Shown: positions 1 to 10,394 of the stretch, piece after piece
How the letters are laid out: every line of letters starts with the position of its first letter
Position numbering within the stretch: position 1 is the stretch's first letter
Assembly (NCBI GenBank): GCA_023091735.1
Contig: JALKBU010000212.1
Location: forward strand, 1 to 60,560
Direction: 5' to 3'
DNA: 60,560 bases
From: Trichomonas tenax
Taxonomy: Eukaryota > Parabasalia > Trichomonadida > Trichomonadidae
The notes under the pieces: model-generated
Database searches by the model: none
What the model was told of the DNA's origin: nothing
Seen by the model: the letters and a program-made list of their open reading frames with translations, nothing else
Program-made: the position numbers and the translations under genes

Positions 1-32
1 CGTGGAGTTTCAATCTATAAATGTCAGTATTG

Positions 33-166
33 TTTAGACTACAAAGATATTTATAACACTTTTTATAAAGGTGACAATTTGCCCGCGCAAAAAGTGACAG
101 TTTATTCATGAAAAGTGACTTTAAGGTTCTCTGCCACTTTTTGATGTTCACTTTTGTCCTAGACTC
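33..166 (+). repeat. Dispersed 134-bp repeat, copy 1
   Basis: This stretch matches the reverse complement of positions 29893-30026 over its whole length with about a dozen differences. It contains several GTCACTTTT or AAAAGTGAC blocks and the palindrome-like GCCCGCGCAAA. Both outer ends carry a TAGAC motif. The GTCACTTT block resembles initiator-like sequences found directly before ATG codons elsewhere in the window, so the repeat may be a duplicated promoter or a small mobile element; which one cannot be told from sequence. Confidence 0.75.
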
Positions 167-207
167 TTATACATTTAGCTATTTTTTTTAAATCATAGAA
201 TCTCCCC

Positions 208-280
208 CACTGAATGCAAATGGTGCACTAGAACTGGATCAATGTAATCACTAGTCCTAGTGCACCATTTGCATTCAGTG
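208..280. repeat. Inverted repeat, 24-bp perfect arms
   Basis: The left arm (208-231, starting CACTGAATGC) and right arm (257-280, ending GCATTCAGTG) are perfect reverse complements with a 25-nt spacer. There is no gene nearby that it could terminate. It could be the ends of a tiny foldback element or a hairpin RNA source. Confidence 0.8.
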
Positions 281-337
281 AAATAGAAAATTTTAGTGAA
301 ATTTGATCATTGATTTCCATCATATTGTTATATCCCC

Positions 338-396
338 ATATTCTCAGCGACAGTGTTACTCACACATATGATATGTGATGTTATCACTGAGAATAT
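338..396. repeat. Imperfect inverted repeat
   Basis: The outer arms ATATTCTCAG (338-347) and CTGAGAATAT (387-396) pair perfectly. An inner CACATAT/ATATGTG palindrome sits in the centre with looser pairing between. It lies 57 nt after the 24-bp inverted repeat. Confidence 0.6.
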
Positions 397-886
397 TGGA
401 ATAGAACAACTACTACTATGTTTTTTTAGAATTGGGTTCAAAAATAGTAAATAACATTGATTATCATATGGCAATGATTGAAGCGAGGCTTACAAAATGA
501 TGGGAATGTTAAAAAATACTTTCAAATCATAATCAAATTCGAGATGTTTTCAAAACTTCTTATTTTAATCTTCTTCTCCATATATATGTCACCGCTAGCA
601 TGATTTAGTGACATGTGTACCAAGAAGATGATAAAAACAACAAGTTTTGTTGGTGATTCATGTTTCTCCAACAACTGTGTGCCAATAGCACATTAAGGCT
701 TGAGAAATCTAATGAGTGAAGAACCAATAAGGAGGACCCAAACACAACAATTGGACGATTTTTGATTTTTCATCCCACCAGATGTCAGTTGCACAATGAA
801 ACTTAAACAGTGTGATAACAAGTTGCACTATATTATTACAACAAAGTATTGGCGGGAATTAATTTCGATATTCTGGGTCGATTTTG

Positions 887-981
887 AAATGTTGTTCTAT
901 GCACTCCAAATTGATTCAAAAGTCAATAAAAATGTGTGTAATTGACTTCTGAATCGATTTGGAGTGCATAGAACAACATTT
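887..981. repeat. Long hairpin: 41-bp arms, 13-nt loop
   Basis: Arms 887-927 and 941-981 are reverse complements with only two mismatches, separated by 13 nt. A transcript from either strand would form a nearly perfect 41-bp stem. No target-site duplication is obvious. It may be a miniature foldback element or a hairpin precursor; no function is assigned. Confidence 0.85.
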
Positions 982-1902
982 TCACTGTTTTTCACGTTTT
1001 CGCCCTACCAATATATGGAACACATTTAAGACTTTGATGCTGCGATAAAAGTGTTCTATATAACTCAGATACACACTATGCGATGTGAGACTGTCTTGTG
1101 AATATATTGTACTATGCAATCTTTGAGGTACATACATTTTATTATTGACTCCTTAGAGTGTCAATTTTGTTGACATCACTTCAACATGGAACACATTCAA
1201 TATCACTAACAGAGGCATGAAACAATTAAAACACCCATCTGCAGTATATGTGATAGGCATTGTGCATGACAAAATATAAAAAACACAAATTTTTGAAATA
1301 ATACAATATTCAAAATAAGTAAATGTTGTGCTATCATTGTAATCACATCAATATCACAATAAGCATTGCTCATATAATAAAGATATACATATAAGAGTAT
1401 CAAAAATCATGTTTTCAAAAAGAATCTCAAATGCTAATTAACCAACTTTTTGTAACCAATGCATTTTTATGAGACTATATTCCAGCGTTTATGTATATGA
1501 AGAGAAAATTAATAATGTTCGGTGATTCGATGATTTAGAACGAAAAACAAATGAAAATGGAATATAACCCCTTTATAAAAATGAAAACCCCTATATAATT
1601 CATTTACAATATAAACTTGCAATTTTTATAGGAAATTATTCATCTACACTATATGCATAAATCAATAAAGCAATAAAATTAAAAAAAAAATAGAAAAGTC
1701 AATATCGAGCATCAAAAACTTCAAATATTGAGGAATTGAACTTTTAAAATCACTAGACAATGGTTTCATAGACATAATAGCTCTATGTACATATAACTAT
1801 GTTAACAGAATTGGATTTATACTTATACAGGAAGAAAAAATAGAGATTTTATCATCTGGTAAAACATGATTTACCAAGAGAAAAAAAGTCATTTTTCCTC
1901 GA

Positions 1903-3114
1903 ATGTCAGAAAGCGACATTAGCGCTCGTTTTTTGGCTGATGGAATCAATGTGAAGAACGAATGGATACAGAATATGATCAACAGAGGTGTTACAAGTTA
2001 TGAAATGCTTTATAAAGCTTTTATTGAAACAAATATCGAACAAACGACAAACGCTAACAAAGAATTTACGCAATACCAAAATCCAAAAGTTGTTGTTTCT
2101 AAAAATGCTGTTGTTCAAATCGAAGAAATCGTTGATATTTCGTTGCCTTTTAACGATCGAGCTGAATTTCGTCAAGATTCAAACGGAACTCTTAAACTTT
2201 TGTTGAACACAGGCGGATATCAGTTTATTGGTATCGAAAAAACAAAAATAACGAATAATCAATTTTCTACTTTTACAATTCCTGGCTCTAAAGTAAGAAT
2301 AAAAGCAGCATCTATTATGAGATACGGTGTTTTATTTATTGGTAATGATAATGTTGAGTTCTTAGGTGGATTTGCCCCAGATCTCGTAGAAAAACGCAAA
2401 CAGATTTATAATCCATCGAACAATCAATCAAGAAATATACAGAGACAAATTCAGCAACCACCGCCGGTTCAAAGACAACCAGAAAGAATAGAAAGACCAA
2501 CAATTCCAGAGCAAGCATCAGATACATATATTGACGAACCAGAACCAGAAATTCGCACACCAGAAAAAGAATGTAAAGTATTGACCTCGAATTCATCTTC
2601 AAAATCCAAATTTATTTCATCCTCGGATGAGGAATTTCAATTTAGTGATGATAATGATCCAGTCATAATGGGAAAGCCTACAGCAAAGAGTACACAACAA
2701 AATATACCCACTTCTCATTCTTCGAATTCATATTATCAAAATGTCACTTTAATCGAACCAAGCAAACAATTTAGTATAGATGAACTTGATACTATTACAC
2801 CTGAATCAGGAAAAGCTTATTTAGCTAATGCAGCATTTGAAAGATTTCAAGATCTTCACGTTGATGGAGATAAATTTGTGTGCTCAGCTCAGATTGTTGA
2901 CGACAACGGTCTCCAAATTCTCGTTGACATTGATCAAGACACATTATTAAGAGCTCTCGAAATTGAAAATGTCGATCAATATTATATGTTAGAAGACTCT
3001 GAAATTTGTCTGAAAAGGAACCAAGCTCAAGAGTATCTTGGTGGTTTCAAGCCAATCAAACTTATTGATCTTGGAAAAACTTCAGGAAATCGCTTTGTAA
3101 TGAGTGATATATAA
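1903..3114 (+). CDS. RMI1-like OB-fold protein (RecQ/topoisomerase III partner)
   Basis: RMI1 is the scaffold of the Sgs1/BLM-Top3 dissolvasome that resolves double Holliday junctions; TDRD3 shares the same N-terminal OB-fold. The first ~50 residues form a helical segment. Residues ~90-165 match the RMI1/TDRD3 OB-fold, including the LLLNTGGYQFIGIE strand pair and the run KVRIKAASIMRYGVLFI. The middle (~170-300) is Gln/Pro/Ser-rich and disordered. A C-terminal block (~315-395) ending LGGFKPIKLI could be a second OB-like domain. An initiator-like TCATTTTT lies 11-18 nt before the ATG, supporting this start. The OB-fold is clear; RMI1 rather than TDRD3 is inferred from the absence of a Tudor domain. 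Confidence 0.72.
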   Translation: MSESDISARFLADGINVKNEWIQNMINRGVTSYEMLYKAFIETNIEQTTNANKEFTQYQNPKVVVSKNAVVQIEEIVDISLPFNDRAEFRQDSNGTLKLLLNTGGYQFIGIEKTKITNNQFSTFTIPGSKVRIKAASIMRYGVLFIGNDNVEFLGGFAPDLVEKRKQIYNPSNNQSRNIQRQIQQPPPVQRQPERIERPTIPEQASDTYIDEPEPEIRTPEKECKVLTSNSSSKSKFISSSDEEFQFSDDNDPVIMGKPTAKSTQQNIPTSHSSNSYYQNVTLIEPSKQFSIDELDTITPESGKAYLANAAFERFQDLHVDGDKFVCSAQIVDDNGLQILVDIDQDTLLRALEIENVDQYYMLEDSEICLKRNQAQEYLGGFKPIKLIDLGKTSGNRFVMSDI

Positions 3115-3747
3115 TTGTCATTATGTTGTTTGTTATATCCATTAAATATTCAAGCATTTGAATGTTTATATCCATATATTTTGTGAAATTCAATATTTCT
3201 TAAATACATCCTCTAATCTTCAAATTTGGAAATAACCGATGAAGAAAAGACGTTTTGTTAGATACAGAATTACGCATTTATGACATCAATTGATGGTGAA
3301 TAAATTTACTGTCACAACGGCAGATTTTAATATGATAAAATGCAATTAATTCAAGTTTTAAAACTATTTATACTATGCTAACACTTCGGCAACATATTAG
3401 ATGGTATACCAAAAATTTATCAAAATACCGTGCATTTTCCAAACCAGAAATCCACAGAGCAGAACAGAATTTGTTTTGTCTTAGCAATGATTATCAAAAA
3501 ACAGAGATAAATTATCAGAGATATTAAATTATCGTGTGATTGGTAGTACGATTATGCAGGTAAAGGAGCATTCACACAAAGAAGCTGGTTCCTATACAAA
3601 TAGTTCGAAACGAGCTTGGCCAATAATAAAATTCGTTATTTATTTAGTAGCAGTCGGAAAAAACGGATGAGAATAGGCATTCGTAATGTATTAATATAAG
3701 TAGATTTAGGCGAATTAAACTCATAAATATAATATGAAAAAAGGAAA
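3115..3747. other. Intergenic, no feature seen
   Basis: AT-rich DNA between the 3' ends of two converging genes. A TAAA of the kind used as a parabasalid poly(A) signal occurs shortly after the RMI1-like stop. Nothing else is recognised. Confidence 0.5.
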
Positions 3748-4002
3748 TTAGATTAAGAGGCAGCATGAAGATCCACTCTGAGCTGGCTTATCGGATTTCT
3801 TGACCTCCTTTTCATCAACATCCTTCTTCTTTTCATCGTCACGACTTGAGGACTCCTTCTTCTTCTCTACTTTAACATCAGCCTTGTCGTCGTCTGACTT
3901 TGTCTTCTTCTTAATTTCTGGAGCGTCGTGGTCCTTTTTCTTTACGTCGAATTCACTCTGTGGGACTTTCTGTTGCTTAAGAGTGGGGATGTCGTTTGAC
4001 AT
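3748..4002 (-). CDS. Small Lys/Asp/Glu-rich protein with C-terminal CaaX box
   Basis: This 84-residue protein is almost entirely charged (runs of KKK, DDE, KKD) and is predicted to be disordered. It ends SGSSCCLLI. The final CLLI is a CaaX prenylation box and the preceding Cys could be palmitoylated. Known biology predicts prenylation of the Cys, trimming and membrane attachment of an otherwise soluble acidic/basic tail. No catalytic domain is present. The alpha subunit of the transferase that would modify it is encoded 10 kb away (13896-14786). The function is unknown; it could be a membrane-tethered scaffold. Strong codon-level composition and the exact terminal motif argue that the frame is real. 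Confidence 0.68.
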   Translation of the reverse strand: MSNDIPTLKQQKVPQSEFDVKKKDHDAPEIKKKTKSDDDKADVKVEKKKESSSRDDEKKKDVDEKEVKKSDKPAQSGSSCCLLI

Positions 4003-5157
4003 TCTAAAAAAATATTTTTTTTCTTTACAACTGGCTGAGTCTCAACGATAGTACGGAAAAAAACGTGAAATAATCGTACTTTTTGCGAAAATAGAATATA
4101 TAAACATAATGGTTGATATCAACACCTTTGAATTTGAATATTAACATAAAAAAATTGCGAGAAATATGATTTTGTATTTAAATAAATCAAAATTTCGTTT
4201 TTCTGATTCAAAGAGATTTAACTTACAAAAATATTTTTGTCAAATAATTTGGTTTACTTGTCAATTCCAGAAAAGTCTTATAATTTTAAAATACAAATCA
4301 CTCCTACACATGCAGTCTGAATAATGGATCAATTTGGCGAACCCAAAAATATACGTTATGTTTGAGACCATATATTTACATGTCAAAATCATAAAATGAA
4401 AGACCTTTGATTTTTGGATATTTGGAGCGACTGCATATTGGGAAGTTCATAAATAACTTAATAATGTTTCTAAATGTAACCTCGTGTCCGTTTACTTTTA
4501 TTGAAAAAAGTTTCATTTTCCACTTTTAACCAAAAACACATACTACCTATGACATTTTCTATCGATCTATGCAATTTTATTTGGTCTTTTATGTCGATTT
4601 TAGGATAATATGAAGGCTATTTTTCTATTGTTGATATGGTAGTCGTTTACTATTGATTTCCCATCTATTTGCCGATGATTTGGGACTTAATCGGAGTTAT
4701 AAAGAAATGCAAAATCTCTAGAACTCAGAAAAATGTCTTATCATCAGTACATCAAATGAAATTCATTGGTTTGTCAAATATTTAAAGACATTTTTATTGC
4801 TTCATGCTTTTATCTCAAGAATATAATATTTCAATGTAATAACAGAGTATAGTTCATCAAACTTTGTGACTAGCATTAAAGCAATAAAGTTAGCATATTT
4901 CTTGAATAAGTAGTTCTTAAAACAAAGAACTATTTATCCTTCATTACACACAACTTAAAAGTTTAAAAAATGATTATCTTCTATGGATATATATTGCAAT
5001 ATCGAAAAAACAATGAATAAGCATCTATTACCTCTTGTGTAGAAACTGTGTTTATATAGTTTTATTGTTTGTTTAATATAATTAACTCTAAAATAATCAT
5101 TTATCGATCTCGGATAAAAAATATGAAGATTGAAATAAACAAGATAACAAAACATAT
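4003..5157. other. Intergenic, mostly featureless
   Basis: AT-rich stretch with no long frame. The only notable item is a TTTACATGTCAAAAT block at about 4375. It matches the motif seen before several minus-strand genes, and a 36-codon minus-strand frame begins a few bases past it. That frame resembles nothing known. Confidence 0.45.
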
Positions 5158-7260
5158 TTATTCTTTTTCAGAAGATTTTGAAAATGAAAGAAGCCTAAGC
5201 TCTAGATGTGAGAACTCTGGTATACCAAGATTTTGTGAAACTTTAGCAACAAGTACTTTAAGTTTCGAATTGAATGTTTGTTGAATTGCATCAAGATTCT
5301 GGTTGAATTCATCGAACTCTATGTCTGGAGAATCTTCGAAATCATCAACACCACCATTCAGAATGTATTGGTAATGTGCATCGCAGTCATCGAAATATGA
5401 ATAAATGTCTTTGACTGTCGCAATGAACTGATCAAAGACATCAATGAGCTGTGCAAGAGCTGTTTGTGCTTGTGCAAATTCTTCGGTTAAAAGGAATCCC
5501 TTTTTCAACTGATGCAAATATCTCTTATGGTAATAAATGATTTGGTCGAATGATGTTGCATTTTGTATCTGCTGCTCCATCTCCTTTCGATTTGGAAGAA
5601 TGACATCAGTCGAAATCCATTCATTCAATGATACTGATGCGAAAATGAAATTAAATCTCATTGCAGCAATCTTTGATATCAAATCACTGCCACTAATCGT
5701 TTCACCTATTCCTCCTACATAATCTTCTTCAACAAAAAGAGGAATCCTTTGGTATTTCCATCCAACGGAGAGCGTTAATTGAATTGATCTGATTCTCCAA
5801 ACGAACTTTGAAAATCTTTCATAGAGTTTCATTGCTCGATGACCAATAACTGTAGTGATTGGATCCTTTATTTTATAAACAAGACTCGCGAGTGCTGTCG
5901 TATCTTTCTTCTTGTAATCAAGATGATTTAATAGATTTTCGTTCGTGTTCTTATTCGTATAAATTTTTCCGAAGTCGATTCCTTTGAGCGCTCTCGTTAG
6001 AATGTGAACAGATTCGTCAGCATCTGAGCCTTCTATTGCATAGAACAGCGATGTCGCGAAGTCTCCTCGACAAAATAGAAGGAAATCATTGATGACTTTC
6101 AAGTGCCCAATTAACCAATTCTCTTTCACAATGAGATCAATGACAATATTCATTGATGTTGATAAAAACGCATCTAACATAGATAAATCGAAGCACTTGC
6201 CTTTGAAAGGAATATATCCTTCATCAAAGTTGTTAGATTTGAATGTTCTGATAAAATTAAGAGCCTTTCCACAAGACAATATTTTCATTAATGTTTCCTT
6301 ATCAAAGAACTTCGGAGGAATCTTGTCGACATCAAATGTATATCTCGTGGACCACCACTCAGCTGCATCACGGTATTGCGCATTTGGAGATTTGTCCTCC
6401 TTAATGAAAAACTCGTTAAATGGATCATCAATGATTCCGTGAATCACCCAACTCTGAATGAAGTTCAAAACGACTGAATAACACGAACTAACTAATTCCT
6501 GTGATATAGATGCAACGAGGGGATTTCCATGCGTGTTTAATGGTGCCAAAGTAGCCATATAGTTGGAACTTGAGTTAGCTATCGACAAATATATAAATGC
6601 AATCGCGTGTATTCTTTCTGTTTCTTTCGCTAATAAATACGATTGAAGCTGCAAAAGCGAATCATTGTTGAACTGCGCTATGTAGCTCATGAATGATTTT
6701 ATCTCTTTTGAGATCTGTAATGTGATCGTTTGTCCAATAATACCAACTAATTTTGAATTTTGCAATTCTTGCAAACATTGAACGATAGATAGTATTTTTT
6801 GTGTTGATTTCTGGAACTGTACTGGAATTACTTCCTGTGTGCTAAATTTTGAGTCCGAATACTCAATAAAATTGCCTGATCCGCATTGAAGAAGTATTAG
6901 AAGCTCATATATTAATTCTTTTTCTGAAATTACTACAGTAAAACGGTTTTTTTCTGGATTTTTTGGCTTTTCGATGGTTTTCTTTGCAGTTTTCTTTAAA
7001 TTATCTAAAATTTTAAATATTGGATGTGGTTTTAATGGTATTGATATCTGTAGGTCGTGTATTTGTTGGTTTTGCTGTGGATTCAGTATTTTACTCCATT
7101 TTTTCATATAGTATTCGTAATTTTTATCTTTCGATTTCAGCAAATTCGCCTGAAAAAGAATAGAAGAGTACTCCAAAGCCTTGCAAACGACATCTTCGTT
7201 CGTATCCTGTAGAATGTGTCGAATAATCTTTAGAATTAGTTCTTCTTGCGCATAATTCAT
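5158..7260 (-). CDS. Gamma-tubulin complex component 3 (GCP3/Spc98)
   Basis: GCP3 is a core subunit of the gamma-tubulin small complex that nucleates microtubules at basal bodies and spindle poles. The 700-residue protein follows the GCP order. The N-terminal GRIP1 region (~105-430) has ELLILLQCGSGNFIEYS and the GCP3-like LVGIIGQ helix. A central DDPFNEFFI motif corresponds to the family motif EDTYHEFFV, followed by GKALNFIR. The C-terminal GRIP2 region (~430-690) has YKIKDPITTVIG and FSKFVWRIRSIQLTL, and it ends with LELRLLSFS. Alignment from memory fits GCP3 better than GCP2. The N-terminus is about 200 residues shorter than in animals. An ATG start is used. Confidence 0.87.
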   Translation of the reverse strand: MNYAQEELILKIIRHILQDTNEDVVCKALEYSSILFQANLLKSKDKNYEYYMKKWSKILNPQQNQQIHDLQISIPLKPHPIFKILDNLKKTAKKTIEKPKNPEKNRFTVVISEKELIYELLILLQCGSGNFIEYSDSKFSTQEVIPVQFQKSTQKILSIVQCLQELQNSKLVGIIGQTITLQISKEIKSFMSYIAQFNNDSLLQLQSYLLAKETERIHAIAFIYLSIANSSSNYMATLAPLNTHGNPLVASISQELVSSCYSVVLNFIQSWVIHGIIDDPFNEFFIKEDKSPNAQYRDAAEWWSTRYTFDVDKIPPKFFDKETLMKILSCGKALNFIRTFKSNNFDEGYIPFKGKCFDLSMLDAFLSTSMNIVIDLIVKENWLIGHLKVINDFLLFCRGDFATSLFYAIEGSDADESVHILTRALKGIDFGKIYTNKNTNENLLNHLDYKKKDTTALASLVYKIKDPITTVIGHRAMKLYERFSKFVWRIRSIQLTLSVGWKYQRIPLFVEEDYVGGIGETISGSDLISKIAAMRFNFIFASVSLNEWISTDVILPNRKEMEQQIQNATSFDQIIYYHKRYLHQLKKGFLLTEEFAQAQTALAQLIDVFDQFIATVKDIYSYFDDCDAHYQYILNGGVDDFEDSPDIEFDEFNQNLDAIQQTFNSKLKVLVAKVSQNLGIPEFSHLELRLLSFSKSSEKE

Positions 7261-7677
7261 TAAATTTTTAAACGTGCATATTTTTTATTTTCATTCATAA
7301 AACACTTCAATGGTCAATAAAATGAACCAATTTTATGAAATATGAAATTACCACTACAACATGAAACTATATTCATAAGCAAACAAAATGATTTTACTAT
7401 ATTTTCAATTTTCATATATAAAAAGTCTTCAGTAATGCGTGAAAACAACTATTTTATGAAATGTAATATCTCTGCTTAAAAACAAAGCTATTTTAAAAAA
7501 TTATATTTTCATCATTCGAAATATGATTTTATGAAAGGAAAAAAAACTTTTGAGCCAAGTCACTGAAGAGTGCATGCATAAAATCATTCTGTTTGCGTTC
7601 AATATAATAATACTGAATAAAAAGGTTTTTCACAAAATTCATAACATAATTTAAAATGCTTATTAAATAGATAATAT
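7261..7677. other. Intergenic, nothing seen
   Basis: AT-rich spacer upstream of the GCP3 gene and downstream of the ARM-like gene, both on the minus strand. No motif cluster, repeat or frame could be supported. Confidence 0.5.
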
Positions 7678-9147
7678 TTAGTCCTCTATATCACCAAATG
7701 TTTGGTCTAAGTACATAATGATTTCACGGATCATTCCATCTTCAGGGAACATTTCCAAGACTGTTGTGTGACAAGCATCTGCAAGATCTTCGTTCCTGAA
7801 CACATCGACGATTTGATCTAAATGAAGTCCAATAGCCCTTTCAACATATACTCTGCACAAAAACATACAAGAATAAATGAGTTCTGACTCATCACTGTCA
7901 ACCAATAATCCTACGATTTCTTCGGCAATTTGTGGTGTTAAGATCGCTCTGAAGATCATTGCACCAGTTTCACCATCTGGCGTTGCCACTCTCAAGATTG
8001 AAGTTATCAATTTGATTGCTTGAATTTTATAATTTAACGCGGATTCCGAGATCCATCTGATAACTGTCCATAAAAATCCTCTATCCAGAATAAGCCCTAA
8101 AACATAGTCCCTCTTAAGAACCATTATACTGGCAATTTGTGCGCTTATAACTAGAAATTCATCTTCACGTCTTATGTCAAAGAAGTAATCAATAAAACCT
8201 CCAAAAGCATTTAATACGAATTCGTTATCAGGAACACTTGCGCATTCTAACAAAATGAGCATTGCTTGGTGTGAATTTCCACGTACTATCTCTTTAATTT
8301 CATCTGGTGTCTGGTCATCCTTGGCGAGGAAGAATCTTGTGAAAGTTGCTTTGTTACTAATCACATCTAGAAACTTATATTGCTCATCCAAGCTTGCAAC
8401 AATTTCTGGCTCGTTTCTTATTGCTAATCGAATTGCATTGAGCAAATCAGAAATGTTTATAAAAGTTGATGGGTCATCACGATCTGTATATAACTCTATT
8501 TTCTGAATAAAAGGAATAACATACGCAATGACATCTTTGGCCTGTCTAACGTTTGATTTATACTTGACAAAAGCAGAAAGCATCAAAAATACTATCTGAG
8601 CAAAGCTGAGATCGATTGAAATAATTTCGGAAAGAACATCAGGAGGAATTTCATATTTAAACTGTATGTTGTTAGAAGCGCATTCATAGTAAAACTGGTA
8701 GAACAAGAAAACGATAACGCGTATAGTTTCTAAATCATCGGCTTTTGTTGGCCTCAATTGGTGAAATTTTGCTATAAGTAAATCTATAAACTCTGAATCA
8801 TGGACTAATTCTAGTGGGATCTTGCCTGTTGGATCATTACAAAGACCCAACATTAAATATATTGTATTATGAAAGAATATATCATCTTTCTTTGCACTAT
8901 CGAGCAAAAATGCAACTAAACCGCGATCTCGAGCATATTGGAACAGCTCAGTCCCTTTGATGCAGAAGCAATTAAACATTCTATTCGTAAATTCAATGTA
9001 AGTGTCTAAATCACCATTTTCGTGGGAACTTCTAATCATATTGTAAAAATTGTTGAAAATTTCAATTTGCTGGTTCTTTTCGTCAATTCCTTGGATGTTT
9101 AGCGTCGCTGGATCAAAAGCAGTTTCGTTTTCTTGATGATATTCCAT
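7678..9147 (-). CDS. ARM/HEAT-like helical repeat protein, unknown role
   Basis: This 489-residue protein is built almost entirely of amphipathic helices typical of armadillo/HEAT solenoids. Examples are ALNYKIQAIKLITSILRVA and the segments FIDLLIAKFHQL and IIMYLDQTF. The N-terminal ~30 residues are polar. No catalytic motif, signal peptide or membrane segment is visible. Two other proteins of similar size and architecture lie in this window (12276-13625 and 37067-38401), and all three end in an acidic or helical tail after the last repeat. Such divergent ARM-like families are common in parabasalids. A scaffold or transport-adaptor role is only a guess. It is transcribed divergently from the RING gene across a 78-bp promoter. 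Confidence 0.7.
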   Translation of the reverse strand: MEYHQENETAFDPATLNIQGIDEKNQQIEIFNNFYNMIRSSHENGDLDTYIEFTNRMFNCFCIKGTELFQYARDRGLVAFLLDSAKKDDIFFHNTIYLMLGLCNDPTGKIPLELVHDSEFIDLLIAKFHQLRPTKADDLETIRVIVFLFYQFYYECASNNIQFKYEIPPDVLSEIISIDLSFAQIVFLMLSAFVKYKSNVRQAKDVIAYVIPFIQKIELYTDRDDPSTFINISDLLNAIRLAIRNEPEIVASLDEQYKFLDVISNKATFTRFFLAKDDQTPDEIKEIVRGNSHQAMLILLECASVPDNEFVLNAFGGFIDYFFDIRREDEFLVISAQIASIMVLKRDYVLGLILDRGFLWTVIRWISESALNYKIQAIKLITSILRVATPDGETGAMIFRAILTPQIAEEIVGLLVDSDESELIYSCMFLCRVYVERAIGLHLDQIVDVFRNEDLADACHTTVLEMFPEDGMIREIIMYLDQTFGDIED

Positions 9148-9225
9148 TTTATGTCACTTTTATTGGTAAAAGCATCATGTCACTTTTTGTAACTTGTCAC
9201 TTTTGTAAAAATGTCACTTTTCATT
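9148..9225. promoter_or_regulatory. Bidirectional promoter with GTCACTTTT repeats
   Basis: The 78 bases between two divergent starts carry four GTCACTTT(T) blocks, at roughly 9153, 9179, 9196 and 9213. The last block, TCACTTTTCATT, sits directly before the ATG at 9226 and fits the trichomonad initiator TCA(C/T)T(T). It implies a 5' UTR of about 10 nt and decides the RING gene start. An upstream in-frame ATG at 9211 would lie before the transcription start. Confidence 0.65.
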
Positions 9226-9870
9226 ATGGATATAAAGCTAAAACAAAAACTATGGATGGAACGAGCGAAAATGGACTCTGATAAAAACAAAGATGAAGAT
9301 ACTGAAATCAAAGAAATTGCACAGAGCTATGATTCCTATACCGGTATTTATTGCCAAAAATGTAACAACAAAATGATTGATGAAGAACATAAACCGATGA
9401 CAATCGCTCCATGTGGTCACACGATCTGTAAGCAATGCTTGAATTCATTGGATCGCAAATATTGTCCATTTTGTAATACAAAAATTCAGGTTAGTGCTGT
9501 AAACTTCTCGTTAAAAAACATTGCTGATGTTGTTGACGATGGCAATGCTGTTAGTGATTTTCAAAAACAATTTGATGATATTTCAATAGAAATCGCGAAA
9601 ATTTTCGAAAGATTAGACACCAACAAAGAAAACCAAAAATCTCTTCAAGAAAAACTAAATGTTAATATTATTGTCCTTCAAAAGCTTAAAAAAGATTTTG
9701 AAGAAGTTCAATTAAAACAAAAAATCTTAAAAGAAAAGTACGACGAGTCTGCAAAGAAGCTTAAAAATGCCGAGCAAGAAGAAAATGACTTAAAATCAAT
9801 TGTTGAAGAACTTCATGAACAAGCTCAAATTGAAAGTCTACAACAATATATCAGCTTTTCTACTGTATAG
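9226..9870 (+). CDS. RING-finger protein with coiled coil
   Basis: Likely an E3 ubiquitin ligase. From the chosen start the protein is 214 residues. A C3HC4 RING spans residues ~43-84 with ligands C43, C46, C63, H65, C68, C71, C80 and C83 (motifs CQKC, PCGHTICKQC, CPFC). It is followed by a long Lys/Glu/Gln-rich coiled coil (~105-205) that probably dimerises. This simple RING plus coiled-coil layout resembles the front half of TRIM-type ligases but lacks a B-box. The start at 9226 is chosen because the initiator element lies between it and an earlier ATG. It ends in TAG, unusual in this window, where TAA dominates. Confidence 0.82.
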   Translation: MDIKLKQKLWMERAKMDSDKNKDEDTEIKEIAQSYDSYTGIYCQKCNNKMIDEEHKPMTIAPCGHTICKQCLNSLDRKYCPFCNTKIQVSAVNFSLKNIADVVDDGNAVSDFQKQFDDISIEIAKIFERLDTNKENQKSLQEKLNVNIIVLQKLKKDFEEVQLKQKILKEKYDESAKKLKNAEQEENDLKSIVEELHEQAQIESLQQYISFSTV

Positions 9871-10394
9871 CATTCTGTGTATAATAAAATTATGTTTGTA
9901 TTTTATTAAATTTTAAAATTTTCGGCTTCTCTAAAATTGACACGCAAAGTTGGCGGAACTCGTTTTTTAACTCACTGGATTAACTTTTTGCTAAGTTATT
10001 GAACCACAATGTACAAAATCCTGTTGTGCATGATATATTAAAGAATTAGCTAACAAAGTCTATATTTCATTAAAATACTACATATATCTTGCATCAAAAA
10101 CATTGATTTGCCATGATGTGCTTTACTCATTATAATATATTATATTCCCATTGTATAGCATTTTTATAACGTAAAATATGTTGTTGTCGATGATACATAG
10201 GTAAATCTAATCACAAATATGTTTTTTAAGCTTTTTTTGGAAAAAAAAAGTATTCCAAATGTTCACACATAAGCTCTGTGTGTTATTCTTTTCAATTTAA
10301 TAAACTTGTCAAATTTAGCCGCGCAAAAAAAGAGTTATCATTATTTTTGATAGCAAATTGACGGAGAATTCATCGTTATATAATTTGATTCTAA
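9871..10394. other. Spacer mostly occupied by a transposon arm
   Basis: Apart from ~50 bases of 3' flank and ~40 bases before the next ATG, this spacer is the half-element listed separately (9923-10355). Confidence 0.6.
9923..10355 (+). mobile_element. Single arm of the palindromic Mutator-like element (copy A)
   Basis: From CGGCTTCTCTAAAATTGACACGC onwards this region aligns with one ~350-bp arm of the full element at 43389-44127, in order and with scattered substitutions. It continues through the element's centre (AAATTTAGCCGCGCAAAA) and then diverges, so the second arm is missing. The broken edge lies only ~40 bp before the ATG of the PAS/cyclase-like gene. The centre contains an initiator-like ATCATTATTTT, so the relic may now provide that gene's promoter. 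No target duplication is visible, as expected for a half copy. Confidence 0.8.

Larger units (their letters stand above)
1..1902. other. Intergenic region rich in inverted repeats
   Basis: No convincing gene is visible here; open frames are short and AT-rich. The stretch holds one copy of a dispersed 134-bp repeat and three separate inverted repeats, listed individually. The last 900 bases are plain AT-rich DNA leading into the RMI1-like gene. Confidence 0.6.
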
